This document shows positions 9,258 to 18,600 of a stretch of DNA of 54,800 nucleotides, in pieces. Each line of letters opens with the position of its first letter. Position 1 is the first letter of the stretch. Position numbers and translations under genes: made by a program. The notes beneath the pieces were generated by a model, which was not told where the DNA came from, searched no databases, and was given only the letters and a program-made list of their open reading frames with translations. The DNA comes from an uncultured Bacteroides sp. (GTDB lineage Bacteria; Bacteroidota; Bacteroidia; Bacteroidales; Bacteroidaceae). Where the stretch lies: NCBI GenBank assembly GCA_900766195.1, contig CAAFUN010000011.1, forward strand, positions 1 to 54,800. The letters are read 5' to 3'.

Positions 9258-10008
9258 CTTTTTTGCAAACAAGAGTTTTTTCATATTTTATCCTACACCC
9301 TACACTAATCTTGGTAAACTCTTGATTTTAAGTGTAATATATCCCGTTTTTGAGTGTAGGATGGCGTGTAGGATGCGTGTAGGATTGACTCAATCCTACA
9401 CGCTTCTTTTTAAAATTACTGACTTCTGTATTTCGTGAATTATCCGTCTGTTAATCTGATATAAACTATATTCTTTCTCTTTTATGACGAAGTAATGGAT
9501 TGTATTACAGACGTTATCAGCATTATGTCACTGTTTATCCCATATCTTTTTTTTGCATTTCTTTTAGTGAAATATGCTGACTTTATCCTTCACTTTATAA
9601 TGAATTTAAACTCTGCTAAAAACACGAATTAATTGCTCATTTTTGCCCGAATTCGTCACAGATTTGTCTCAAATGGCTTAAAAAACGCTCATCTTGAACG
9701 ACGATATGCACCAATGCATCGCATTTATAGCTTGAATATTGAACAATTGCGAAATAATATGTATCATTTATTTGGCACTGATGGCAGCATAAAAATAGCC
9801 GATTGGCTTAAAGAAAACACTGCATTATCACTTGTTTTTTATCTGTTTAAAAGTGGATAAACTTTGGCTCCCGCGTGCGAGCCAAATAGTTCCCGCACCG
9901 GATCCGGATGGCTCCGCTACGGGATCCGGATAGATCCCATAGCCGAGCCGAAGATATGCATGTAGAAAAGAGTAATTTTTCAACATGCATAGCAACATTA
10001 TTCCCGAT
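9258..10008 (+). repeat. Composite interspersed repeat, copy 1
   Basis: This fills most of the 842-bp convergent gap between gcvT and the penicillin-binding protein gene. It has blocks in order: TCCTACACCCTACACTA (9290-9306); an iteron-like run of GTGTAGGAT units ending in an inverted copy (9354-9403); a variable AT-rich stretch; a coding-like block with peptide MHRI...NMYHLFGT (ATG at 9714, stop before 9861); a GC-rich module (9865-9953) with CCGGATCC and TTGGCTC/GAGCCAA pairings; and GCATAGCAACATTAT near the right edge. The same blocks recur in the same order on the opposite strand at about 51.5-52.27 kb. Exact shared runs include 9354-9387 (34 bases) and 9756-9779 (24 bases). The edges are approximate and no transposase is present. 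Confidence 0.8.
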
Positions 10009-10053
10009 GCAAACCGACAAAAAGACGATGGAATATTTCTGGTAAGAGATTTT

Positions 10054-12423
10054 TTATTCTTCCCCTATTTCTACAGGTACCGTTAAACTATCCGATTGAA
10101 TGGCGACAGAATCCGTATCTTTCCGATGGTAGACACTACGACAACTGTAATCTTTATTTATCTTTTCCTTAGGTAGTGGGAATTTAGCACGATACTGTTT
10201 TAGCTTATCGTCTTTCAATACCTTCTCCATAAAATAGGCGAATATAGGTAATGCCGTGCGGCTACCTTGACCTAAGGCTCCGGTACGGAAGTGTATGCTT
10301 CGATGTTCACCACCTACCCATGCGCCACCAACTAGTTTTGGAGTTACTCCGACAAACCATGCATCCGAGTGATTGGATGAAGTTCCCGTTTTCCCCCCGA
10401 ATTCAGTATTATAATGGAATAAATCATATCCCCAAAGGGCTTGTGATGTGCCTAACGGTTCTGTCAAACCAGCCTTTAACATTTCCGTCATGAGGAAAGC
10501 GGTTTCATAAGGAAGGACTTGTTTCTGCTGAGTTTTGTCTTCGTAGATAACGTGCCCTTCCGAATCTTCAATACGGGTGATTAGTATGGGATCATGCTCG
10601 CTACCATCATTAACAACGGTAGTATAGGCATTGACCAATTCGAGAAGCGAAACATCCGAAGCACCCAAACTTAACGCAGGGGTTTCTTCCAATGGTGTCT
10701 TTATTCCCATTGCGTAAGCCGTCTGGGCAACGTCATGCACACCCACTTCTTGCCCTACTTGCACGGCAATGGTATTGATGGAACGGGCAAAAGCCGCTTT
10801 TAATGATACCGTATCTCCCGAGTAGGTTCCATCGGCATTGCGTGGTATCCATTTTGCAGGTTTTCCTTTATCTATGACATCCCATGCGTTATATTGATCT
10901 ACACGTAGGTCGCATGGTGACATTCCCTTATTGATGCCCGCTGTGTAAACAAAGAGTTTGAACGTTGATCCCGGTTGGCGTTTTGAAAGGACTTTATCGT
11001 ACTTCCAGGCTCCGAAATTAATATCACCCACCCAGGCTTTGATATAGCCGGTCTGAGGTTCCATAGCTACAAAACCGCAATGCATGAAATGTTCCATATA
11101 GCGGATAGAATCCATCGTACTGATTGTAGTGTCGCGGAATCCTTTATCATAATCGAACACCTTTAAGCGATGGGGCAGGTTCATGTAGTAATTAATAGAG
11201 TCCGGCCTATTGGGGAATCTCTCTGATAATAGCTTATAGTTGACCGTACGCTTGGCCAAATCTTCTATAAAATTGGGTATCTCTTTTCCGTTGCGATCGC
11301 GCCACGGTGCTTGAGTACCCCAATGATTATTAAAGTTTCGTTGCACTACACGCATTTGCCTGTCTACAGCATCCTCTGCATATTGTTGCATACGGCTATC
11401 TACAGTTGTATATATCTTAAGCCCGTCTGCATATAGGTCAATATTGTTGGCTTTGCACCAGGATGAAAGGTAATCAGCAACAGCTTCGCGAAAATAAAGT
11501 GCTTGTCCGTCATAGTTTGTCTCAATGCTATAATTGAGATGCATCGGGAGTTGCTTTAGTGAGTCGTATTGCGCACGTGTTATTCCGCGACGTCTCATTA
11601 AATTTTCCAATACGATATTCCGGCGTCTTAAGCTGTTCTTGGGATTTATCCGCGGATTATAAGTGGTAGTAGCCTTGAGCAAACCAACTAAAGTAGCTGC
11701 CTGCTCGTAGGTAATGTCTTTAGGAGTAGTATTGAAGTATGTTTTGCAAGCGGTCTTTATGCCATAAGCATTGCTTCCGAAGTCAACAGTATTGAGATAC
11801 ATTGTCAGTATCTCTTGTTTGGAATAAAACATCTCAATCTTGACTGCCGTAATCCATTCTTTGGATTTCATAATGATCAACTTTACTCCCGGAATAATTC
11901 CTAATATTCCCGTAGAGTATTGTGAACGGACTTTAAACATGTTTTTAACGAGCTGCTGGGTGATTGTACTGGCACCTCTGGCTTCTCCCTTTGCCATATC
12001 TTTGATGGCTGCAAACACCCCTTGAAAATCAATTCCGAAATGATGATAGAAGCGCTCGTCTTCTGTACTTATAAGTGTGTTTATTAATATCGGTGATATT
12101 TCTCCGAATGTAACAGGTGTTCTGTTTTCGCGAAAATATTTTCCTATCAGTTTCCCATCTGCACTGTATATTTCAGAAGCAGTAGGTTGCTCGGGATTGT
12201 GAATACTAGATAATCCGGGTGATTTACCGAACAACCATAGAAAATTGATGTCTACCAAAAAGAGGTAGAGCATAAAAAAAATGATGAATGAGAGGAATCC
12301 TGTGACAAGGCGTCTATACCATGGTTTACCTCTATATAGTCCTTTGTACCATGATATGGCTTTCTGCATATACTTTTTCAGAAAGCGAATGGCTTGTTTG
12401 AGGAGAAGAAGAAATTTATTCAT
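10054..12423 (-). CDS. Bifunctional class A penicillin-binding protein (PBP1A type)
   Basis: This inner-membrane enzyme polymerises glycan strands and cross-links peptides of peptidoglycan. A short cytoplasmic tail and one membrane anchor (about 41-64) lead into a GT51 glycosyltransferase domain. That domain has catalytic E121 in EDERFYHHFG, GASTITQQLVKN, and the KSKEW...YLNTVDFG blocks. The transpeptidase domain has the SxxK serine S486 with K489 (PGSTFK), the SxN motif S548-N550 (SIN) and KTGT at 678-681. The 789-residue length is normal and all active-site motifs are intact. Its 3' end faces the composite repeat, and rpmE2 lies 80 bp upstream behind a terminator, so it is probably transcribed on its own. 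Confidence 0.96.
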   Translation of the reverse strand: MNKFLLLLKQAIRFLKKYMQKAISWYKGLYRGKPWYRRLVTGFLSFIIFFMLYLFLVDINFLWLFGKSPGLSSIHNPEQPTASEIYSADGKLIGKYFRENRTPVTFGEISPILINTLISTEDERFYHHFGIDFQGVFAAIKDMAKGEARGASTITQQLVKNMFKVRSQYSTGILGIIPGVKLIIMKSKEWITAVKIEMFYSKQEILTMYLNTVDFGSNAYGIKTACKTYFNTTPKDITYEQAATLVGLLKATTTYNPRINPKNSLRRRNIVLENLMRRRGITRAQYDSLKQLPMHLNYSIETNYDGQALYFREAVADYLSSWCKANNIDLYADGLKIYTTVDSRMQQYAEDAVDRQMRVVQRNFNNHWGTQAPWRDRNGKEIPNFIEDLAKRTVNYKLLSERFPNRPDSINYYMNLPHRLKVFDYDKGFRDTTISTMDSIRYMEHFMHCGFVAMEPQTGYIKAWVGDINFGAWKYDKVLSKRQPGSTFKLFVYTAGINKGMSPCDLRVDQYNAWDVIDKGKPAKWIPRNADGTYSGDTVSLKAAFARSINTIAVQVGQEVGVHDVAQTAYAMGIKTPLEETPALSLGASDVSLLELVNAYTTVVNDGSEHDPILITRIEDSEGHVIYEDKTQQKQVLPYETAFLMTEMLKAGLTEPLGTSQALWGYDLFHYNTEFGGKTGTSSNHSDAWFVGVTPKLVGGAWVGGEHRSIHFRTGALGQGSRTALPIFAYFMEKVLKDDKLKQYRAKFPLPKEKINKDYSCRSVYHRKDTDSVAIQSDSLTVPVEIGEE

Positions 12424-12446
12424 AATGTTTTTTTTGCTTAATGCAA

Positions 12447-12484
12447 AAAGAGGAAACTCTCACGGTGAGAACTTCCTCTTTTTC
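12447..12484 (-). terminator. Terminator after rpmE2
   Basis: AAGAGGAA and TTCCTCTT form the outer stem, with CTCAC/GTGAG as an inner stem. T-runs lie on both sides, so it could act in either direction. It separates rpmE2 from the penicillin-binding protein gene. Confidence 0.8.
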
Positions 12485-12503
12485 TACCTCAATAAATGCA
12501 GGG

Positions 12504-12758
12504 TTATTTTTTCTTACGATCGCCGTAGCGGTTCATAAACTTGTCTACACGACCCGCTGTGTCAACCAGCTTAGATTTTCCTGTGTAGAATGGGTGTGAA
12601 GTACTGGATATTTCCAGCTTTACTAAAGGGTAAGTTTCACCTTCAAATTCTACAGATTCTTTTGTGTTAACGGTTGAACGAGATAAAAACATATCACCGT
12701 TAGACATATCTTTGAAAACTACCGGGCGGTATGACTCTGGATGAATACCTTTCTTCAT
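12504..12758 (-). CDS. rpmE2: 50S ribosomal protein L31 type B
   Basis: This is an 84-residue ribosomal large-subunit protein that starts MKKGIHPESYRPVVF, with the family signatures SRSTV, ISSTSHPFYTGK and VDKFMNRYG near the end. It lacks the CxxC zinc-ribbon cysteines, which makes it the zinc-independent B form, often favoured under zinc limitation in bacteria that carry both forms. A TATCTTTG -7 box lies upstream and a strong hairpin terminator downstream, which points to a single-gene transcript. Confidence 0.96.
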   Translation of the reverse strand: MKKGIHPESYRPVVFKDMSNGDMFLSRSTVNTKESVEFEGETYPLVKLEISSTSHPFYTGKSKLVDTAGRVDKFMNRYGDRKKK

Positions 12759-12822
12759 TTCTATTATTTATTTTTTATAATTTATATTCAGTTAGTAGTG
12801 TAATGGTCTTTTTTTCAGTGTG

Positions 12823-12830
12823 CAAAGATA
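12823..12830 (-). promoter_or_regulatory. -7 box for rpmE2
   Basis: On the minus strand this reads TATCTTTG, an exact TAnnTTTG match, 65 bp before the rpmE2 start. No clear -33 TTTG is seen at the expected spacing. Confidence 0.5.
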
Positions 12831-12926
12831 AAGCTTTTCTCGGAATAAGAAAAATGTTTGGTGAAAAAATAGGTTTATAGCTTTTAATTTCAGATTTTTG
12901 CGCTTCATTTTAATTTGTGTGTTAGT

Positions 12927-13937
12927 ATGAAAAAACTATTATCTTCATTTATGTTCATACTCTGTGCTGTTGTTGCTGTGGCGCAGCAGAATGACAAAAA
13001 ACTGTATAGCATAGCTTTTTATAATCTTGAAAATCTGTTTGATACCATTCACGACTCGGGTAAAAACGATTATGATTTCCTTCCAGATGGCAGCTATAAA
13101 TGGACGGGACAGCGTTATCAAGCTAAGTTAAAAAATATGTCGAGAGTGTTGGGTGATCTTTCACGTGACAAAGTATCTGACGGACCAGCCGTAATAGGTG
13201 TTGCTGAAGTTGAAAATGATCGCGTTTTGCGTGATTTGGTTAGTCAGCCTTCTATCTCTAAATATAAGTATGTTCATTATGAAGGTCCGGATAAGCGCGG
13301 CATTGATTGTGCATTGCTGTATGATCCGACACAATTTAGCGTTTTGCATTCCAAGTTAGTTTTATCTACTCCTTATCAAGGTGACACTACCCATCTCACC
13401 CGTGGATTTCTTATTGTTGATGGATTGTTAGGTGGCGATCATATTTGTTTTATCGTCAATCATTGGCCATCTCGAGGAGCTGAATCTCCCGTGCGTGTTC
13501 ATGCAGCCGAACAAGTAAAAGCTTTGAAAGATTCATTGATGCACGAATATCGTAAATTGAAGTTAGTTGTGATGGGCGACTTGAATGATGATCCGATGGA
13601 TGCAAGTTTGAAGGCCTTAGGTGCGCGCAAATTGCCAAAGCAAATGAAGAAGAAAGACCTTTATGACCCTTGGTGGGTGACATTGGAAGATAAAGGTGTA
13701 GGTACATTATTGTATCGTGGCAAATGGAACTTGTTTGATCAGATATTAATTTCCAAACCTTTGTTGAAAGCAAAAAAAGGTTTGGCTTATGACAATAATG
13801 AGGTTTTTATCCGTGAATACCTCATTCAGCAAGAAGGTAATTATAAAGGTTCTCCATTTCGAACTTTCGGAGGACGTACTTGGCTCAATGGCTATAGTGA
13901 TCATCTTCCTACTATTATTTATTTGAAAAAGAACTAA
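12927..13937 (+). CDS. Secreted endonuclease/exonuclease/phosphatase-fold protein
   Basis: This 336-residue exported protein has the EEP (DNase I-like) fold. The start was placed at the ATG at 12927 because it gives a clean signal peptide (MKKLLSSFMFILCAVVAVAQ); a TTG start 12 bp upstream is also open. The catalytic blocks are present: Asn in FYNLENLFD, Glu in GVAEVEND, His in VNHWPSRG, Asp/Asn in VMGDLNDDP, and the final SDH in NGYSDHLPT. The substrate is unknown; family members hydrolyse nucleic acids, phosphoinositides or other phosphoesters. The periplasmic or outer-membrane location suggests nutrient scavenging. It is transcribed divergently from rpmE2. Confidence 0.88.
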   Translation: MKKLLSSFMFILCAVVAVAQQNDKKLYSIAFYNLENLFDTIHDSGKNDYDFLPDGSYKWTGQRYQAKLKNMSRVLGDLSRDKVSDGPAVIGVAEVENDRVLRDLVSQPSISKYKYVHYEGPDKRGIDCALLYDPTQFSVLHSKLVLSTPYQGDTTHLTRGFLIVDGLLGGDHICFIVNHWPSRGAESPVRVHAAEQVKALKDSLMHEYRKLKLVVMGDLNDDPMDASLKALGARKLPKQMKKKDLYDPWWVTLEDKGVGTLLYRGKWNLFDQILISKPLLKAKKGLAYDNNEVFIREYLIQQEGNYKGSPFRTFGGRTWLNGYSDHLPTIIYLKKN

Positions 13938-14327
13938 TTACGGTGCTTAGACATCATTCCTTTTTAGATGCTTTATCAGTCAGGATAGATTTGCTAAATT
14001 TTAATAGGTTACTTTTATCTAGAGTTAGAGTTTGTATCCTAAAAAGAGATCAGATCTGTCTATAATTCTTTTTTAAAGAATGTCAAGATCAAACTTTTGC
14101 TGATTATGATTGTTATTGAAAGAACTAAACGGAGAGATGACAGAGTAAGTATATTAATACTTTTGTAATATAGAGATTACAATATTTTAGTAATTAATTT
14201 AATATCTGTCAATTTGAATGGTAACATAATAATAAGGTGTCTTTTTATTCCATTCGGGTTCTCTGTTTAAAGGATTATGTTTACTTTTGCGGAGAATTTT
14301 TTCACTAACAATAAACTTTAAACAAAA
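13938..14327 (+). other. Non-coding region upstream of the aldolase gene
   Basis: This 390-bp stretch has no credible gene. It holds two -7 boxes of the TACTTTTG form (14158-14165 and 14282-14289) and a short inverted repeat TTGTAAT/ATTACAA at about 14163-14182. The left part, after the endonuclease stop codon, shows no clear terminator. Confidence 0.5.
14282..14289 (+). promoter_or_regulatory. -7 box for fba
   Basis: TACTTTTG is an exact TAnnTTTG match, 38 bp before the ATG at 14328. An identical box lies at 14158-14165 and may be a second promoter. No good -33 TTTG is seen at 19-bp spacing. Confidence 0.5.
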
Positions 14328-15338
14328 ATGATTAGTTACAAAGAATTAGGTCTCGTAAATACCAAAGAGATGTTTGCGAAGGCTATTAAAGGTGGATATG
14401 CCATCCCTGCTTTCAACTTTAACAATATGGAACAGTTACAGGCTATTATAAAGGCTGCAGCTGAGACAAAATCTCCTGTGATTTTGCAGGTTTCTAAAGG
14501 TGCTCGTAACTATGCAAATCAAACTTTACTTCGTTACATGGCCGAAGGTGCTGTAGAATATGCAAAAGAATTGGGTTGTAAACATCCTGAAATCGTTCTT
14601 CATCTTGATCATGGAGATAGCTTTGAGCTTTGCAAGTCTTGTATTGATATGGGATTTTCTTCAGTTATGATAGATGGTTCTCATCTTCCATACGATGAAA
14701 ATGTTGCATTAACAAAACAAGTAGTTGACTATGCTCATAAATTCGATGTTACTGTAGAAGGTGAATTGGGTGTATTGGCTGGTGTAGAAGACGAAGTTGT
14801 TGCAGAACATCACACTTATACAAGACCGGAAGAGGTTGTTGATTTTGTTACCAAAACAGGTTGCGACAGTTTGGCTATTTCTATTGGTACTTCTCATGGC
14901 GCATTTAAGTTCAAACCAGAACAATGCCATGTAGATCCTAAGACTGGTCGTCTTGTTCCTCCTCCTTTGGCTTTTGACGTATTGGATGGTGTAATGAAAG
15001 AACTTCCTGGTTTCCCCATTGTATTGCATGGATCTTCTTCAGTTCCTCAAGAGGAAGTTGATACAATCAACAAATTTGGTGGTAAAATGGAAGCTGCTAT
15101 TGGTATTCCTGAAGATGAATTGCGTAAAGCTGCAAAATCTGCAGTTTGCAAGATCAATATTGACTCAGACTCACGTTTGGCTATGACTGCTGCTATTCGC
15201 AAAGTCTTTGCTGAGAAACCGGGAGAGTTTGATCCTCGTAAATATCTAGGCCCTGCTCGTGATAATATGGAGAAACTTTATAAGCATAAAATTCTTAATG
15301 TATTGGGTTCTGACAATAAGTTAGCTCAATTGGATTAA
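14328..15338 (+). CDS. fba: Class II fructose-1,6-bisphosphate aldolase
   Basis: This glycolytic/gluconeogenic enzyme reversibly splits fructose 1,6-bisphosphate into dihydroxyacetone phosphate and glyceraldehyde 3-phosphate. It is a zinc-dependent class II enzyme of 336 residues. LHLDHGDSFELC carries D94 and zinc ligand H95. VMIDGSHLPYDEN, VEGELGVLAG and LHGSSSVPQ are the other conserved active-site and phosphate-binding blocks. Codon choice looks more uniform than in its neighbours, as expected for a highly expressed gene. It has its own promoter and terminator and appears to be monocistronic. Confidence 0.95.
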   Translation: MISYKELGLVNTKEMFAKAIKGGYAIPAFNFNNMEQLQAIIKAAAETKSPVILQVSKGARNYANQTLLRYMAEGAVEYAKELGCKHPEIVLHLDHGDSFELCKSCIDMGFSSVMIDGSHLPYDENVALTKQVVDYAHKFDVTVEGELGVLAGVEDEVVAEHHTYTRPEEVVDFVTKTGCDSLAISIGTSHGAFKFKPEQCHVDPKTGRLVPPPLAFDVLDGVMKELPGFPIVLHGSSSVPQEEVDTINKFGGKMEAAIGIPEDELRKAAKSAVCKINIDSDSRLAMTAAIRKVFAEKPGEFDPRKYLGPARDNMEKLYKHKILNVLGSDNKLAQLD

Positions 15339-15363
15339 GTTTTATCTTAAAGATAGAAAAAGG

Positions 15364-15393
15364 AAAAGGTGCTTGAAAAAGCACCTTTTTTTT
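15364..15393 (+). terminator. Terminator after fba
   Basis: AAGGTGCTT (15366-15374) and AAGCACCTT (15379-15387) form a perfect 9-bp stem with a short loop, followed by a run of T. Confidence 0.85.
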
Positions 15394-15581
15394 GATGATT
15401 ATTATTAGTGTTCACTAAACCGCATAATAGCCGAAAACACTTTCTACAATGGAAGTAGAGAGAATAGAAAGGTGCTTCTAGATAAATGCATTTAATTATT
15501 ACTTGGCGCTTTAATTAACCATTATGGCGCAGAGTTTAACTTATTGGTAGCTTTTAAAAAAGTACGAAATACTTTTTTATT

Positions 15582-15589
15582 TATCTTTG
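15582..15589 (+). promoter_or_regulatory. -7 box for the second hybrid sensor
   Basis: TATCTTTG is an exact TAnnTTTG match, 29 bp before the ATG at 15619. The -33 element is not clear. Confidence 0.5.
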
Positions 15590-15618
15590 TCAGATCATAA
15601 ATCTAAGAATATTATGCT

Positions 15619-18600
15619 ATGAGAAAATATTGTATTATCTACTTATTTTGCTATTTGAATATGTTTTTCCATACATCATATGCATATAATTTGAAGCAAG
15701 TGGCGGATAAAGAATATATGTCCAATAGCTCTATAACCTCTTTATGCCAAGATGAAAGAGGATTGATGTGGATCGGTACCTGTGATGGCTTGAATATTTA
15801 TGATGGCCGGAATATTGAGGAATTTAATACCAATGGCAAGGAGGATTACTTATCTGGCAATCTGATCGATAATATCATATATACAGGTGATGACACTTAT
15901 TGGGTACAGACTTACTATGGCTTAAATCGATTAAATCGGCGAAGTAATACAATTACGCATTACAATGAGTTCCAAAAGCTGTTTTTTATGAGCAAAGACA
16001 ATCGAGGAACTTTATTCATTATTCAGGATAGCAATTGCATTTATTATTACAACAAAAAAGAAGCGATTTTTAAGAAAATAAATACCACAGGAATACCTAT
16101 ATCAGACATCTTGACTTTTTTTGTCGACGGTGACAATCAAATGCGGATTATAATGAAGGGGTATAGCCGTTGTTATAATATCAATCTGAACACTGAGTCA
16201 GGTGATGTAGCATTGGTACAACAAAAGAATGACTTTGATTACCAAACATCTCTTCTTTATTGCTTTAATGATGAGCAAAATTTGTATTATGTTGATAAAG
16301 ACTATAACTTTTTTACATACAACATACAGAGTAAAAAAAAGGTGCTTGTCTATAACCTGAGAAAGGAAATTCAAGCACGTGGTAAGATCTCAGCTATCGT
16401 CCGCTATCATAACAGTTATTTTATCGGATTTCTGATGGATGGAGTTTTGATGTTGGAGAAGAATGCAAATGGATGCCGGATTCAGCCGTTGACTATCAAC
16501 AGTGGAGTCTTCTGTTTGAAGAAAGATCGTTTTCAGGATATTGTTTGGATAGGGACTGATGGACAGGGGGTTTATTTGTATTCTAACCCGTTATATTCCA
16601 TTAAATCTGCCGTACTAGCTAATTATACAGGGAAGATAGAACGTCCAGTACGTGCACTATACTTGGATAAGGAACGGACTTTCTGGATTGGAACCAAAGG
16701 AAGTGGTATCCTTAAAATTTATGATTATGAAGTTGAGAAGAGTATATCAGCCTGTAAAACAGAAATTTTGACGACAGCGAACAGTGTGCTTGGGAGTAAT
16801 GCGATTTATTGTTTTGCTAAAAGTAGTCGTAATATTCTGTGGGTTGGAGATGAAGAGGGGTTAAGTTATTATTCATATCGAGAACGACGTATGAAAAAAC
16901 TGCCGGTTCGAGTAAATGGAGAAGACTTTAAATATATTCACGATATTTACGAAACAACCAACTCTGAACTTTGGTTGGCAAGCGTGGGGATGGGAGTTGT
17001 TAAAGCGCATATCGGTGGAACGCCCGACAATCCTATTTTGGATGGAGTACAGCGCTACGTGATTAATGGGGGAGAATTCGGGTCTAATTACTTCTTTACA
17101 ATATATCACGAGAATGGTATGAGACTCTTGTTTGGTAATAAAGGATATGGTGTATTTCGATTTAATGAAACAACGAATGGGTTAGAACCGGTTATGACCC
17201 ATAAATACGAAAATGCAACATTAAATAATATCTTGGCCATAAATAAAGATAACAGTAATAATTATCTTTTCGGAACTAGCTATGGACTGATTAAGTATAC
17301 CTCTGAAAATAGTTATCAGCTATTTAATACCAAAAATGGATTCTTGAGTAATACGATTCATGCTATTCTAAAGAATTCTCCTGATAGCTTCTGGCTAAGT
17401 ACCAATTTGGGATTAATAAACTTTGATGCTAGGCGAAATGTTTTTCGTTCTTATGGATTTAGAGATGGTCTTAATGTTGTAGAGTTTAGTGACGGAGCTT
17501 CTTTTCGCGATGAGCAAACCGGAACCTTGTTCTTTGGAGGAATTAATGGATTTATTGCAATCCAGGCTAATGGTCGACCGGAAAAACTTTATATGCCTCC
17601 AATTTATTTCGATAAGTTATCGATATTTGGTGAGCAATACAATCTAGGTGAATTTCTTACACGCAAGAAAGATAAGGAAGTTTTAAATCTGAAGTATGAT
17701 CAACACTTCTTTGCCGTCTCGTTTACGTCTGTCGATTACTTGAATGGGAATAACTGTGTATATTATTATAAGTTGAAGGGGTTGAGCGAGCAGTGGATTA
17801 ACAATGGTTCGGAAAGTACTGTTTCTTTTACCAATATGGCACCGGGAGAATATACCTTGTTAGTTAAATACTATAATAGTGTGTTCGATAAGGAGAGTGA
17901 TGTCTATTCCATTATTATTCGGATTGAAGATCCTTGGTACACTTCGTTGTGGGCTTATTCTATTTATACGCTATGTCTGCTTTTATTAGCTGGATTTATT
18001 GTGCGTTCTTTCGCACTCCGTTCGCATCGTAAAAAACAGAAACTACTTAATGAAATAGCCAAACGGCATCAAAAAAATGTCTTCGAATCCAAACTGCGAT
18101 TCTTTACAAACATAGCTCATGAGTTTTGCACGCCGTTGACACTTATATACGGACCTTGCGGACGTATTCTTTCTTCAAAGGGACTCAGCCGATTTGTCAT
18201 TGACTATGTACAAATGATACAAACCAATGCAGAGCGTTTAAACAATCTGATTCATGAATTAATTGAATTTCGGCGTATCGAAACAGGAAACCGTGAAATC
18301 AGGATTGAGTCAATCAATGTCTCTGAATTGATGAGAAATACAGCAAAGACTTTTGTAGAAATGGCTAAATCGAGAGATATAATCTTTTTGAGCAAGATAC
18401 CCGATCAGATAAGTTGGAATTCCGATAAAGGTTTTTTGAGTACGATTATTATCAATCTTATCTCTAACGCCTTTAAATATACACCGGATAGAAAGCATAT
18501 CAAGATAGAAGTTGAGACAATTGACTCGAATAACTTAATATTTCGTGTAGCTAATGAAGGTAGCTCGATAAAAGAGGAAGATTTTCAATACATATTCAAC

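Noticed and set aside
9216..10053. Insertion sequence or integrated element with its own transposase in the gcvT/PBP gap
   Set aside because: No transposase, integrase or clear target-site duplication is visible; only the composite repeat is supported.
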